From assembly GCA_032358165.1 (NCBI GenBank), contig JAALGY010000051.1:930001-994000 (forward strand): a DNA stretch of 64,000 nt. Reading direction: 5' to 3'. The first letter of the stretch is position 1; each line of letters opens with the position of its first letter. The DNA comes from Diplosphaera chodatii (taxonomy: Eukaryota; Chlorophyta; Trebouxiophyceae; Prasiolales; Stichococcaceae). Of this stretch, positions 25,006 through 36,984 are shown in pieces. The translations under genes and the position numbers were made by a program. The notes beneath the pieces are model-generated. The model did not search any database. It worked only from the letters and a program-made list of their open reading frames with translations, and had not been told where the DNA came from.

Positions 25006-25416
25006 TTCCGGTGGCCTCTAGTAGCATGCGGGTTGGTCTTGGCATGCCAATCAACGTCAGATCATCAGCGCAGCAGAGCATGTTTTCAGGAATTGGCAGA
25101 ACGCGTGCATCGTTGTCCAGATCGTGAGCAGAAGACTCACCACCCAGAACTGGTTGTTGCCTGGCGCAGTATATGCAGCTTTGGCCAAAGCAGAAATGCT
25201 CCCTTTCAAACCCCAGTTGATGAGCGAATTTCCGCTGTGTCGTGAGCTAGCGCATCATGCACATCGAATATCACATACGCCACTCCTCTGCCAGATAGTG
25301 GGTCTCAGCTCAGTGCAATATCAGCAATCCCAACATCAACGTGCCCAGCAAATGCTGGCGTTCAGCTTGTCACACCCCGACTCCATTTGCTTGTTCGTCC
25401 CTCTTGCATCGTTGGC
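25006..25416. other. Convergent intergenic interval
   Basis: This 411-bp stretch lies between the stop codons of the LPA1-like gene (+) and the ferric reductase (-) and should be mostly 3' UTR. No coding frame stands out. Confidence 0.5.
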
Positions 25417-28400
25417 CTACAGCTCCCAAGTTTCCTGCGTACAACAGCAGCAGTGGCTAGGTCCTATCTTGCACCTTGTGGGCACCACAGCAGAAGGCGA
25501 GCAGCACCGCCAGGTATGCAGAAGAGAGTTCTGCGGGGCGTGTGTCCGGATCAATGTTTGTGTCACGCTGGCAGGGGCAGAATCTAACCTGATGGAAGTG
25601 CATGGCCGGAGCGCCACGGGGTCGTGCGCCATTGAGGTCTGCCACCAGGCGCTTGGTGGTCACCACCATGCCATGCGGGCCTGCATATGCCCAAGCACAC
25701 AACAAACTTCGCTTCTGCCCTTGGCCATGTACAACAACTCTGAATCCATGGCTGCGGTCCTAGCCTAGCATCTGCACACTCAGGAGCCTAGCCCTCTACC
25801 CTTTATTAGGTGGAAAGAGCACTGGGTACGCGTGAGTCTGCACATCAAGGAAATGAAAGCAGATGAGATGCAGAGCCACAATTGCAAGTACATAGCATAC
25901 CTGCCACATAGACGCCGACGTCAGCACCAGCGGCCAGCTCAGCAGCCTCCGTCACTGCCTCCTGCAGAGAGGCGCGGATGTCGGGGCGGTGCGGAGCGAT
26001 GTTCAGCATGGCCCCCGACTCCACCACGCCCACCCGTCCGCCGACCTGCACCGCAGTGAAGGCTATGTCTACGGATGTAGCGAACAGCTGACTGCAAGAG
26101 GACCCGCCAGCAGGGCTTGTCCATGGTCACAGGACACACCGTGGATGTAGACACCAACAGCAATCTGTTGCAGCGACCCCCAGTGCCCTGAGTTTTCTGC
26201 AGTTGCTGCCTGTCTGCAACGCATGCCAAATAACATACATGCTCACCAGGGTGGACGCATATCGGGTGGTCGGCCGCACATCCGACTGTCGCAGCGATGA
26301 CGCGCGGCGGTCCACCTTCTCAATGGCTGGCGGTGAGCCGTCTCCAACCATGAACTGATCTTCGGCGCGAGTGCGGCGCACGGCGCCAAAGTAGCGCCAT
26401 GCCGCCCAGGTGTGCACCGCAAACACCGGCAGGCCCAGGCCGCCGATGAAGGCGCCCAGGATGAGCAGAGCGCCGTACTGCAGAGCAGCGGCGCCCACAT
26501 CAGTGCACTACACTGTATCATGTCTGGCCGGCACCGCTTCGTAGCTGCTCATGCTGTCGGAATGACTGCACACACGAGCAGTCACTGCCATGACGCTGGT
26601 GTCCATGGCGTCATGCACTGCAACCGCGCTGCGCTAGGTCCGTTTAGCGCAGCAGCACCGCACCTTCCAGTAGAAGTAGTAGGTGGATCCGTCATATAGG
26701 AAGAGACCCTGTGCATTGCCCTCCCCGTAGTATGCGCTTGCCAGCGACAGGCCGCAGAAGCCGCCCAGGTTGACCAGCAGGAAGACCAGCAGCTTCTGGG
26801 CCGTACCTCCCCACTTCGGCTGCACCGGCCTTCAAAGGGCACGCAGGAAGCTTTCGATCAAGCGGGTTCACAACTTGTGATCGATGTCTCTGGCGACCAC
26901 CCAGCAGCCCTCCGGCATTTTAGGGTCAATGATTTTACCTGACCAGGCTGAAGCCCAGGGGCGAGAACCAGGGGAAGCGCAGCACGTCGCCCATGCCCAG
27001 CGGGCAGCCGCGGCCGCCTGCCTCCTTGAAGGAGGCAGTGCTGGCGGTGTCGGATGTGTCGCTGGATGCCAGATCTCCCGGCACAGTCTTGCTCTCCGAC
27101 ATCACCTGGTGGGGTTGCAGGAACACTGCTGGTGCCACATGCTGTAAGATATACGGGCAGTGGGATCGTCACCCTGAGCTCGATCATGATAATCAACTGG
27201 GAATGAGCATAAACGTCAGACAGGAGGACTTGCCGGTTGATACATCAATGGCATAACTGCTGAGCACTGTCAATAACAAGCTGTATGTAATGTGAGACTG
27301 ACAGTAACACACTGTGTGTAAGACACATGCTGCGAAAGATGTTCTGTAGGCAGACTACACAATTCTTCCATGGCAGCTTCTCCAGCGACTTACCTTGTTT
27401 GCGTTGATGGAGGATGCACGCTCCATGTGTGCCCCGGTATAGTGCAGCGAGATGCTCAGCCAGCTGTTGTCCTCTCTGCGTTCATGAAGTCCGTCAAGCA
27501 AGCGCTGCCAAATGCCCTTTGATGTCGTTCTTGTACAGCATGACCTTTGAGATGCTCATAAATCAGTGGTGCTGTTGATAGACAGCCAGTTGACATGCTA
27601 TCTGGCAGGTGTTTTATTGACAGCAGCTATTGGTGGTAATGGTGCCCTCCGGGGAATAAATCAACTCAAACTCATGCCCAAGCCTCGCAGTAGGGCTGAT
27701 CAACGTCGTTGATGGTGATGTGCACTGCTGCTGATGTCACTTCATTGCAAACACCCACCTGGCAGCGTTGATGACGGCCTCTTCCAGGATGGTGAACTCG
27801 GACTTGTGGCGTGACGCCCACACGACGATGACGCGCTTGGGGCCAGCAAAGGGCGCAGCGCCCTTGGCACCCGAGCGGTCTGCCACCAAGCCTTGCAGAA
27901 TCGCCAGCACCGGCGAGATCTGCAGACGGGGCACAAGTGTCGAGCAACCTCGCTCCGTTAATTGAGCGATGACCGGGGAATGACAGTGGTGCATGGGCTG
28001 TACAGCCCGCGTTCGCCATCTACTGTAGGTGCAGGCACTGGTTGATGTGTCGATCTTGTAGCAAGGTGCATGGCACAGAAGGAGTAGGGCGCACCCCGAT
28101 GCCACCTGTGACACACACCAGCACGGGGTACTTCAGCCAGGGCTGCTCTGCGGTGTGGATGCCAATGGGGCCTTGCACACGGACTGGCACCGCCAGACCC
28201 CTCTTCAGCTGCTTCAGTAGATCCTGTAGAAAGTACACGGCATGGGCGGTATTGCACAGGGTATCGACAGCGTAACATGCTGAGGAAAGCAGATGACTCA
28301 GGCAGATCATTGCAGTTCCCCGTTCGTGCTGGATGCAACGCACAGCATCCACTGATGGCAACTAGGGCATGTCGGCGGCACAGGCCAGATGCGGGGGAGC

Positions 28401-31400
28401 GTACAGTGGTGAAGGCCCCATAGCGCTTGGTGTTGAAGGTGATCTTGTTGCCGACACAGCGGGAAACAGTGAACGGGTGCCACCCTGCAGGTAGGCACAG
28501 ACGACAGAACTGATGGGCACACCAGTGCAATAGTGCTGCCGTGGGCATCGCTAATGTAGTTGTAAAGGGGTCCATGCACATGCATCAGCTGGAGCGTCAC
28601 AGCAGAGAAGTCGCACCCCAGCGTGAGATATTGGGGATGTTGATCAGGTAGTCGTGCAGCGGCTCTGCAGTCTGACCCTGCAGAGGTGTGACATCACAAG
28701 CATTATGGTCTCGCCACCTGGCGGATGTATGCTGCACATGCAGACCGTGCTACGTGCTTGAAAGCGAGCAAGTGATGAGGGACCACCGTTTACAGGGCAA
28801 CACAGCCTCGCACATCTTCAAGCTGGAGCTCCCAGGTGATGATGCGCTCGTCATCGCTGATGGTGGCAGACGTGATGGTCGTGATGGAGGCGCCCTGCGC
28901 AAAGCGGAACACCAGGTCCGCAGCCCAAGGCACCAGACCTGCGGGTGCCGTCAATAGCTTGGCCATGTTCATGTGATCAATCTCCTTGCACACAGCTGAA
29001 ACGAGATGCTTAGCGAATGCCTGCACGTCAAGGATCTGTTTTGAAGCTTGGTAGTATGTAAGACTGAGCTGGAACAATCATTGCATCAGCCTACCTGGCA
29101 GGAAATAGAACCAGCTGCGGGCATCTGCAATGAGACATGTGCCCACGTCACCACATGGCTGCACAGAAGCATTTGCAGACGCTTTCAGATATGACTTCAT
29201 TTGGCCTCTACACATGAACAGTTGTGCTTGCTGGCTGACGTACAGTGGATGCAGCTGAAGATGAGGATGATGACGAAGCCAATCACATGGACCTTGTAGA
29301 ACAGCTGCACAGAAGACCAAACACATCCGTCCATGTCAGTGGCAGTACCTCAACTCTGCTTGAGGCCCCAACAACATGTGTGCCATGCCAGTTGCAAGGA
29401 CACGGCCACACCTCATACCTACAAGAGGTCGATACAGAGACATGGTGCTTGGCGAGTGTGCGAAGACTGAGAGAGCGCACGTCAAACCATTTGCGGCGGA
29501 TGACATACAGCGAGGTGATCTGCAGCGCCAGGCCGCCAAACCAGGCGAGGGAGCCCGGCAGAAAGGGGATGGAGTCCTTCCAGGAGCTGAACTGCACCCA
29601 GAACCTGCATCGTGCAGGCACAACAATCAACATCGAGCTCACAGCTGCCGAGTGCTGCCCAAGCTGCATGCACTTTCGCTCATAATGACAGCTGACGGCG
29701 AAAATGTGACAGGGACTGAGGATCATGAGCAGCTAGGAGCTCACTGCTTCTCGATGGCCCACAGCAGGAAGTAGGCGATGCCGTGCGCTGACATCACCCA
29801 CATCGTTATGTGGCCAAGCCAGCGGTGGTACTTGATCATGTTCTGCCAGGGCAGCTGTACAAGCGGAGACAACAGTCAGCCCGAACAGTCGGTTGCCCTT
29901 GAAGACTGCGGCCACACACATGATGCTAGACAGCAGCATAACACCGTTTGCAGAATTGGGCACTCACCCCGAGCATGTGGTTGAGGAAGGAATCATGAGC
30001 AATGGGCCTGCAGCGCGTGAAGCAGCAACATCATGACGCAAGGGAGAGGGCGTGCTGCTACACAGATCAACGGCCACACACACCAGTCCTATGCAGCTGA
30101 TGTGGTACACATGTGCATGAACTGCCCTATCTACAGCTGCCTAGGGCAATGAATGCCCACCAGAACAGCAGGAGGAAGCAAGGATCTGCAGCGCAGGGAT
30201 GTAAAGAATCTTAGAAGTTGTGACTCTGTATGTCAGGCTCTCAAGGTCGTTGCAGTGACAGCCTTCAGGACCGATGAAAGCAAGCAATATGCTGCTGGAC
30301 AATACACTTACACAGGGCCAGGCCGAAAGACAAGGCCCACTGCTCCAGGTAGACCAGGTTCTTGTCGATGTCGACTGTGCTCAAGACTGCAGAAGCAAAT
30401 TGCTCATCAGATACATGTGACATGCTGTGAAATCCTTCCTGAGATCCGAAGCAAGGCTACCCCCAGCATTGTCCGTCTGTCCATCAGTTTCAGCCAGCAA
30501 CACTGTGCACCTGCATCAGCGTAGTCGTACTCGGACTTCAGGTAGTATTCCATCCAGCTGGCATACGCCCCTGCAACAAGCCAGTGATGACAGGCATCCT
30601 TCCAACCCTCTGCATTGCACCTCACATCTTTGCAAGCAACAGACATCAAGAGCAGCGCCCCCACCATGGGCACAGCAGCTCAGCACAACTTCTTGGTTGC
30701 AATTCGCACCCAGGGCGCCCAGGTAGAAGAGGAGCTCCCCAAGGGACAGGCCGCCACACCACCAGCTCCAGAAGCGGCGCCCGGGCACCTGCCACCCCAG
30801 CACCCGGCTCACCTGCGGGGGCGGTGGCGGCGCCAAACGTTTCCAGCTGAGTCGATTGCTACAACAGCTGTGAGCAGACGCTTTGGATGGGACTAGCAGT
30901 TGGCTGAGGCGTGGCTGCACTGCGGCGTCTGTGCGTCGAAGGCCGATGCTCCAATGGCATGCTCGAAGCATGCAGCAGGGCATGGCAGGACGGAGAGGCA
31001 AGGGAGCATCATGTGGCACGTGAGCGCCGGGCCGCACCCGGGACATGGCCCTGCTGGAGTGGAACTCGCCCGCGGGCAGCGCCTCCGCTGTGATGACGGC
31101 CAGCCCCGCCAGCGCCGGCGGCACGAAGAACTCGAAGGCCAGGGCCAGGATGTAGGTGGACGCCTCGAACAGTGCGTCGGTGCCATCGCCCGGCGAGGGC
31201 CCATAGTGATACCTGCGACCCACACACACAGTGATCATGGTGTCAAGCCGTAGCAGATGGTGCCAAGTGTCATCGACTCGATGTGAACACGCAAAATTTC
31301 AGCTCGGTGGGCTGAGATCAGGCTACGAGCACACCCTTGCAAGTCACCAGGCCCAACTGGCGTGGGTATCGATGCAGCACAGCACTCACGGGATGTTGGG

Positions 31401-31936
31401 CAGGAACTTGAGGGTGAAGGGCTCGTACACGGCGATGCGGAAGAGGAAGATCTGCAGGGGTGGAGTGCATGGGTTTCAACACTTGCGCGCAGACAAGAAG
31501 CGGGTCGTGGTCATGGGCTCTGCACCGACAGTCCACACAGGCGGTGCGTTGGCGCGCTCCATGCGCAGCAGCGCGCTTCATGTCCAACATGGCCATCACG
31601 CATTTATGAACCATCGCTGCCCGCGTGTTTCCGCGGCAAGGCATTGACAGTGGCCTTCGATGGGTGTCGTGCATGCGTTTGAGGCCGCCGTGCACCGTGG
31701 GGTCACCGTGATGACTAACAAGCCATGCGAAGATCTAGCCAGCCCGTGTGCGCAATTCTGTTCGTCACCCGCTGATGAGCAAGACGCCCAAGCTGAGAAG
31801 CGCAATAACACCAGATCAACTAATGCAGGAGCTCTCTTACCAGAAACAGCAGCACGTTACACCAGGCGAACGCGAAGAGCAGCAGCCGGATGCTGCCAGC
31901 GATGCGGGGGTGCCCCTGCAGCAGCTTGCCCGCCAT
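25417..31936 (-). CDS. Ferric-chelate reductase of the FRO/FRE (NADPH oxidase-like) family
   Basis: Twenty-four exons, 790 codons: 31936-31841, 31451-31390, 31212-31038, 30812-30710, 30570-30511, 30374-30312, 30185-30161, 30007-29968, 29854-29745, 29586-29481, 29304-29244, 29124-29095, 28938-28814, 28662-28617, 28484-28405, 28223-28095, 27919-27759, 27475-27394, 27105-26939, 26829-26664, 26477-26247, 26045-25901, 25680-25589, 25434-25417. Two membrane helices carry paired heme histidines: H218/H232 in YHRWLGHITMWVMSAHG and H286/H300 in the next helix. WHPFTVS (~370) is the FAD-binding motif and VTGGIG (~432-437) starts the NADPH site. As in plant FROs, extra membrane helices interrupt the C-terminal NADPH domain before GVYVAGPHG. 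The protein should move electrons across the plasma membrane to Fe(III) or Cu(II). The ATG at 31936 is the best start seen; an upstream exon is possible. The final exon codes for only ETWEL. Confidence 0.9.
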
Positions 31937-32382
31937 GCTGGGGACCAGTGCGGCCACGAAAGTATGTTAGCCAGTCAATCAAGTCTGCAGAGACTGACTG
32001 CAGCCAGTTTGAGGCGGCGCACGACAGCGCGCACGACTTCGATGACCTACTACAATCGCCCCCGGCAGCGAACGACTCGGACTGGGTGTAGGTGACACCC
32101 CAGGCACGGTGTGAATATGCACAGACGGTGAAACTGTCAGCTACCTGTGCAACGCGATATTGTGTGCCCGGCGGCTGCACGTCAGCGCAGGAGGCACACG
32201 CTGCACGGGTGCCCGTGCACAGGTTCGTGCTCTCCACACGCGGCAGACCGCTGACGCATCGCCCGCGCTACCACAGCCACTTTGGCGACTGCACCCCTGA
32301 TAGCTGTACTGAGCACTAGATTCAGGCATAGCACGTCGGCCAAAACGCATACAGAGGACGGTTTCTGTGGCTGCACCTCATC
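31937..32382. promoter_or_regulatory. Shared upstream interval of ferric reductase and Cys-rich protein genes
   Basis: The two start codons point away from each other across 446 bp, so the interval must serve as upstream region for both. Iron-responsive control is plausible only by association; I could not pick out a defined element. Confidence 0.5.
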
Positions 32383-34032
32383 ATGATGAAGATGGTGGCG
32401 AAAACATGGATTCTGGGTGCAGTGCTGCTGTTGATCGTGCTTGGTGAAGCCGCAGCGGCCAAGAGCACCGCGAGGCGGCGTCAGAGGCACGGCCGTCAGG
32501 TCGCCGCCGCAAGACAGGCACGATCGCTGTTGCAGTCCGGTTCAGCGGCGGCAGGTTCAGCTCCAGCCCCGGCCCTGGCTGGCCCGCCACTGCCCACGCC
32601 CGCGGATGCTTTGAGTGTGTGCAGCACAGATGTGCTCCGCAAGGCTACCAAGTGCAAGGACCGGAAGCACGTCTTCGTTGGGGAGTATGGCGCCGAGGCA
32701 GGTGGGCGGAAGTTCGGGCCGGTGTCGTGCATGCCCATTTGAAGTGCACGTCGCCATCCCGCCCGCATGGGCGTTATTGAACAGCCTGTGACATCTGCCT
32801 GACTCGTGAGATTTACAGGCTGGTCAGACCACGTGTCTCGAATCGTAGCCGCGCTGTTGACTCGCGTACCATATGCCGTGCGTGTGCGCAGATGAGGAGT
32901 GCTGCATGCGCATGTCAGAGTACTACAGCAACGCCTCCAAGATGGCAACGAGGAACTGCTGGTGAGCGAAGATGGCTGTCTGGCGTCAGCTCGCACGTCG
33001 GTTGCCACGGCTTGGCAGCCTCCAGAGCCTGCAGTTGCGCATGAGCGCATGGCACCCTCTCGTGCGCATGCCGACGATGCAGACTGGACAGCACCACAGG
33101 TAGCGCCTGTCACAACAAATCATGACTGCCTCGCTCGCAGGTGCGACGCCGATGTTTGGGCAAAGAACGCTGAGCTGGAGCTGAAGACGTACATCTCGCT
33201 CGCCGGCTTCTTTGACGCCTGCGCGTGCGATCCCTCTCTCGTGCCAGCGCTGTGAACACAACCGTGATGCCATAATACTCGTGATTGCAGCATGCACGCA
33301 AACGCAGTTGTGCGCACCATGCCACGGGCCAGTCCGAAGTGAGCCATTGTGTCTGGACGACCAGGGCGGCAAACTACACGGTTGGCGAAGAGGCGGTCCA
33401 CTACTACCAGGATGGCGCAGGGCCGTGCGCCGGCATGGCCCCTGCCGCCGTCGTGGAGGTGGTCATTCCGCACGATGCGCCCCTTCCTGTCCCTTTGCCT
33501 GAGTTCCTCCAGCACGTGGCACCATGTTCAGCCCGCTGCACAGGCGACTGCTGACCGCCGAGCTGCTGGTGTGGAGTTGCCGACTGCATGGCGTGTGCGT
33601 GATGACTCAGCCTTCTCTCGTGCCCAAGCTGCAGTGGGAGCCTGATGTCAGACCCTGCTCCCATCCGCAGGAGGTGATGGCGCCGGCGGTGGAGAAGCCG
33701 CCCGCACGCTCATTCGGCAAGTGGGTGCGCGAGGGGCTGCCGGACAACCCCTGGCTGCTGTTCAGCTTCATCGTGGCCATCCCCTCAGGTCGGTTGGTTG
33801 TGCCAGTGATTTCGAGGCTGCCATACAGTGGATATGTCTTAGGAACCAGCACTCCCATAATACAGAATTACTCGATCAGGACCTGACCAGTGAATCGCTT
33901 CCAATGTTTACCCACCGTCTCTTATGTATTGCAGTGATCGGCTTCAACATCATGCTGTGGCCATTCATCTTCCACGCCGTCCTTACAGTCGTCGAATATC
34001 CACAGAAGCGTGCCGCCAAGAAGGCCCTATGA
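32383..34032 (+). CDS. Secretory Cys-rich protein with C-terminal membrane segment, unknown family
   Basis: Six exons: 32383-32701, 32892-32961, 33141-33251, 33365-33515, 33671-33788, 33935-34032; 288 residues, phases close. The start gives a strong signal peptide (WILGAVLLLIVLGEAAAA), then a basic and Pro/Ala-rich spacer. Next comes a Cys cluster spaced C...C...CC...CWC...CAC (VCSTDVLRKATKC, DEECCMRMSEYY, RNCWCDADVW, FFDACACDP), similar to the eight-Cys order of plant lipid-transfer proteins. The C-terminal part has PWLLFSFIVAIPS and FNIMLWPFIFHAVLTVV, one or two membrane segments, and ends in a basic tail (KRAAKKAL). I do not recognise the family as a whole. It may sit in the plasma membrane or endomembranes with the Cys domain outside or in the lumen. 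The junction 33251/33365 is the least certain; without it the protein would stop at 33255. Confidence 0.65.
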
Positions 34033-34718
34033 TCGTGTGATGCCTTGCATGGGTCCACAGCAGTTGCATGGAAGTGGCGGACCAACTGCTTGCTGCCATC
34101 GGCAGGCATGACAGAAGATGTGATGCTCGGTGGTTTGCCTATTCTATCGGTTCGATCTGTCGAGCTGGAAGTACCGTGGACTGTTTTCTTGAAGACATCT
34201 TGCATCAAGGCAGTTGCTGCGATGTCCACGGCTGCACGTGCTGATGATGGCCTCAAGATAGTTTTGCTGGGGCTTGAGGGAGTAGATTTAAATGTCAGAA
34301 CGTGACAAACTGCGCGTATCCATGATGGAGCCACTGTGAGAGACAAGCCAGACATCCTTGCATTGAGGCTACTTGATCAACATGTTGTAGTCCTGCGCTT
34401 GCTGCCGCAATGGGTGGGCAGTCTGCCAGCTGTACGCGGACAATATCTGCTGCAGCCCAACTAGCAGCAGCCATGCTGCAAGCAGCAATTGGTGCCAGCT
34501 GCGGATCCCTCCAACCAGGATGCTCTCTCCAGACACTGGCATGCCTACAAAGTCCTGACCAGCTCATACTCTGTGATGCTGCCCAAGATGGCATAAGCCA
34601 TGAGAGCTGGCTGCATCCTGCTTGTCGCACCCACAACAGGCAGCAAACCGCCTTTGAGGCGTGCTGCCCCGCAGCTGCTGACAGTGCGCGACAGACGCCC
34701 CTCTGCAATGCCTGGCGA
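34033..34718. other. Convergent intergenic interval
   Basis: This 686-bp stretch lies between the stops of the Cys-rich gene (+) and TIC20 (-). It should contain two 3' UTRs; no coding exon is evident on either strand. Confidence 0.5.
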
Positions 34719-35898
34719 CTACATGTACTCTGATGCTTCCACCTGCACAGCGCATCTAGAAGACTTCAGCCTTTGGACACATCGTGATCAACGTTCCAAA
34801 AGGCTTGCACCTGCACTGTGCAACTCGAAACCATGTCATTCGCTTACTGACCTGCATGTACACAGACTCGGAAACCAGCGGCAAGTCTGCATACTTTCCC
34901 CTGCATCGGCAGCGAAGATGACAGTGTGGTGATCTGAGGTATCCTTGCTGACATCTGAGGGGCAAGTGTAATGATGCATGCGCAATGGCAGATAGCACTG
35001 CAGGTTTACACCTGAGTGAGTAGTAGATGCAGTACAACACCGGCACCATGCAGAACATATATGAAAAGTTGTCGAACACCTGCGAAAGAGGCACGAACAG
35101 GCGCATGGTCAGTATGCTTGACTCATTATGCAGCTTGCACCACAGCATCGTTGAAATCCCTAACAGCCATGCTCTGCACATTTTCAACAATTTGACGAGG
35201 CACTCACAGTGAGGACAGCCGTCCACCGCAGCTCGCTCGGGAAGTAGGAGCGGATGATGGTGAACAGCATCACGACGATGTCAATCATCACAGACTGCAA
35301 TGCACACACCATCGCCGTCAGTCGTGTAGCTGCAGGGCTGTCACCACGATCACAACTCCTGCATAGCAAGCCTGCAGCCGGCAGCAGATCATGTGGTGCA
35401 CCTGCATGCAGTTGAACCGGACAAAGTGCGGGATCTTGGTGTTCTTGACCACCGCCAGGAACAGCAGGAAGAATATGACCAGCGGCGCGAACTGGCTGCT
35501 GTAGTAAATCCGCACAAACGGCCCTGCGGCACAAATGGACCTTCAGCCATGGTATGTTGCCCAAGGTGGTGTGTCGCGGCCGTCAGGACCACCACCACTT
35601 ACGCCGACAGGCTTCACCAGTTGTGCTGCACTGTGCCATCTGAGCAGCTGTGTGCAGCCCTACCTGGGATGAAGTACAGCAGGATTGTGCTTGGGAAGGC
35701 ATGGTAGATTTCCTTCCCAAGCGTCAGCGAGTCGATCCAGGGTATGAGGTATGTGAGTGCTGCCGCAACCCGCCAGGGGAGCGTCGGTGGCCCCTTCGCG
35801 CCTGGACTGAGCGCCTGACCCCCGTCGGCTGCTTGCGGCGCGACCTGCAGGGGCGATTGTATTCTGTTGGCCAGCGGGTAAGTCGGGCTTGGGTGCAT
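34719..35898 (-). CDS. TIC20: TIC20-like inner-envelope protein import channel subunit
   Basis: Exons 35898-35664, 35523-35402, 35294-35208, 35079-35012, 34900-34852, 34742-34719 (194 codons). Four hydrophobic helices follow one another: RVAAALTYLIPWIDSL, PLVIFFLLFLAVVKN, IDIVVMLFTIIRSYF and FSYMFCMVPVLYCIYYSL. Between helices 2 and 3 lies IPHFVRFNCMQ, the conserved HF-x-RFN-x-MQ signature of TIC20 and its cyanobacterial relatives. TIC20 forms part of the channel that carries preproteins across the inner chloroplast envelope. The ATG at 35898 leaves only about 45 residues before helix 1, short for a transit peptide. A good acceptor at 35845 suggests that the true N-terminus may come from exons further upstream that I could not identify. 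The last exon has seven codons plus stop. Confidence 0.85.
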
Positions 35899-36984
35899 GG
35901 GCTTGGGTGCATATCGGCGGACAGGGGCGCAGAGGCCATGGAGAACAGTGACAGGTCAGGCTTTGATCGTGCTGAGCGATCACCGCGATCTGCTGCCGCG
36001 TTCGACATTGCCGAAGTGCGAGCGCTGCTGTGCCTGCATAAGACGGACTGGGCCGTCAGACAACTCCATACGGATGGGCCTTCACTTGCAGCAGCCGGCA
36101 TACGTCGCTGATTGAGCATACTAACATATACCCCACACAGTCTGACAAAGCTGGTCCCAGAGGGCTGTCTCAGCACATGCAACACTGCTATCATCCAGAT
36201 GACAGGTGACAGCATTGCATGTGGGCACCTGAGATGATGGCTGAGCAGCCAAGCTGTGTCTGCAACCTATGAACAGCCTGTTTGCAAGGCGAAGTTGCGC
36301 TGCTGCTGAGGCATGCGACTGAGCGCGCCACTGTTCTCGGAACTTGACCCCCGCTGGTGGGATGTGCTGGTGCAACTGGTCGGGAGTGCGCCATCTGCCG
36401 GCCAAGGAGCATGTGGCCAGACATGATGTGATGACTGCTTGATGTTTTGTGTTTCACGCCAGGGCAATGCGCTCTGCGATCAAGTTCCCAAGATGCAGTG
36501 CCCGACTGCCGCCTCTGATCCTCTGGCACATGGTCAGCCACCCTGGCAACCTGATACTTGGTACAGGGCCTGGTGCTCTCATCAGCACACATGATGGCTG
36601 TTTCTGTAGGCGTAGCAAGGTACGACTGCGTCTGCCACTGTCTCGGCTTTTTGGGACGCTTCTCAGCCCACTGGAGCGGTTAACCGCTGCTGTGACGCAC
36701 GTCTGCCTCTCCAGCATGTGCACCTGCACCGCTGCGCCATTCTGATTTGCAGCAGAGGTTGCAATCCTCCCATCACTTTGCGTAGCTTCTCAGTGTTGCA
36801 CACAACCGAAGTGGGCTCGACTGCGATCGAAAGTCTCAAGACCACCCTCTGCACGCCGCTGCGGCCGCTCGCCACCGACACCCGCAGAGTGGCGCACACT
36901 GGTCCGTAATGTGACAAGCGTTAACGCCGGTCAGACGCGGTGCAGCGATGAGGCGGCGATCACTGGAAGCCTGCCGCCGCCATC
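35899..36984. other. Interval between divergent TIC20 and PIG-A genes
   Basis: About 1.1 kb separate the two start codons. It may hide a 5' exon of TIC20 encoding the transit peptide, plus both promoters. Open frames on both strands here lack the neighbours' codon bias, and I assign none. Confidence 0.4.

Noticed and set aside
36663..36917. Minus-strand frame that could be a transit peptide for TIC20
   Set aside because: Third positions are not G/C-rich and no splice donor gives the needed phase to 35844; left unassigned.
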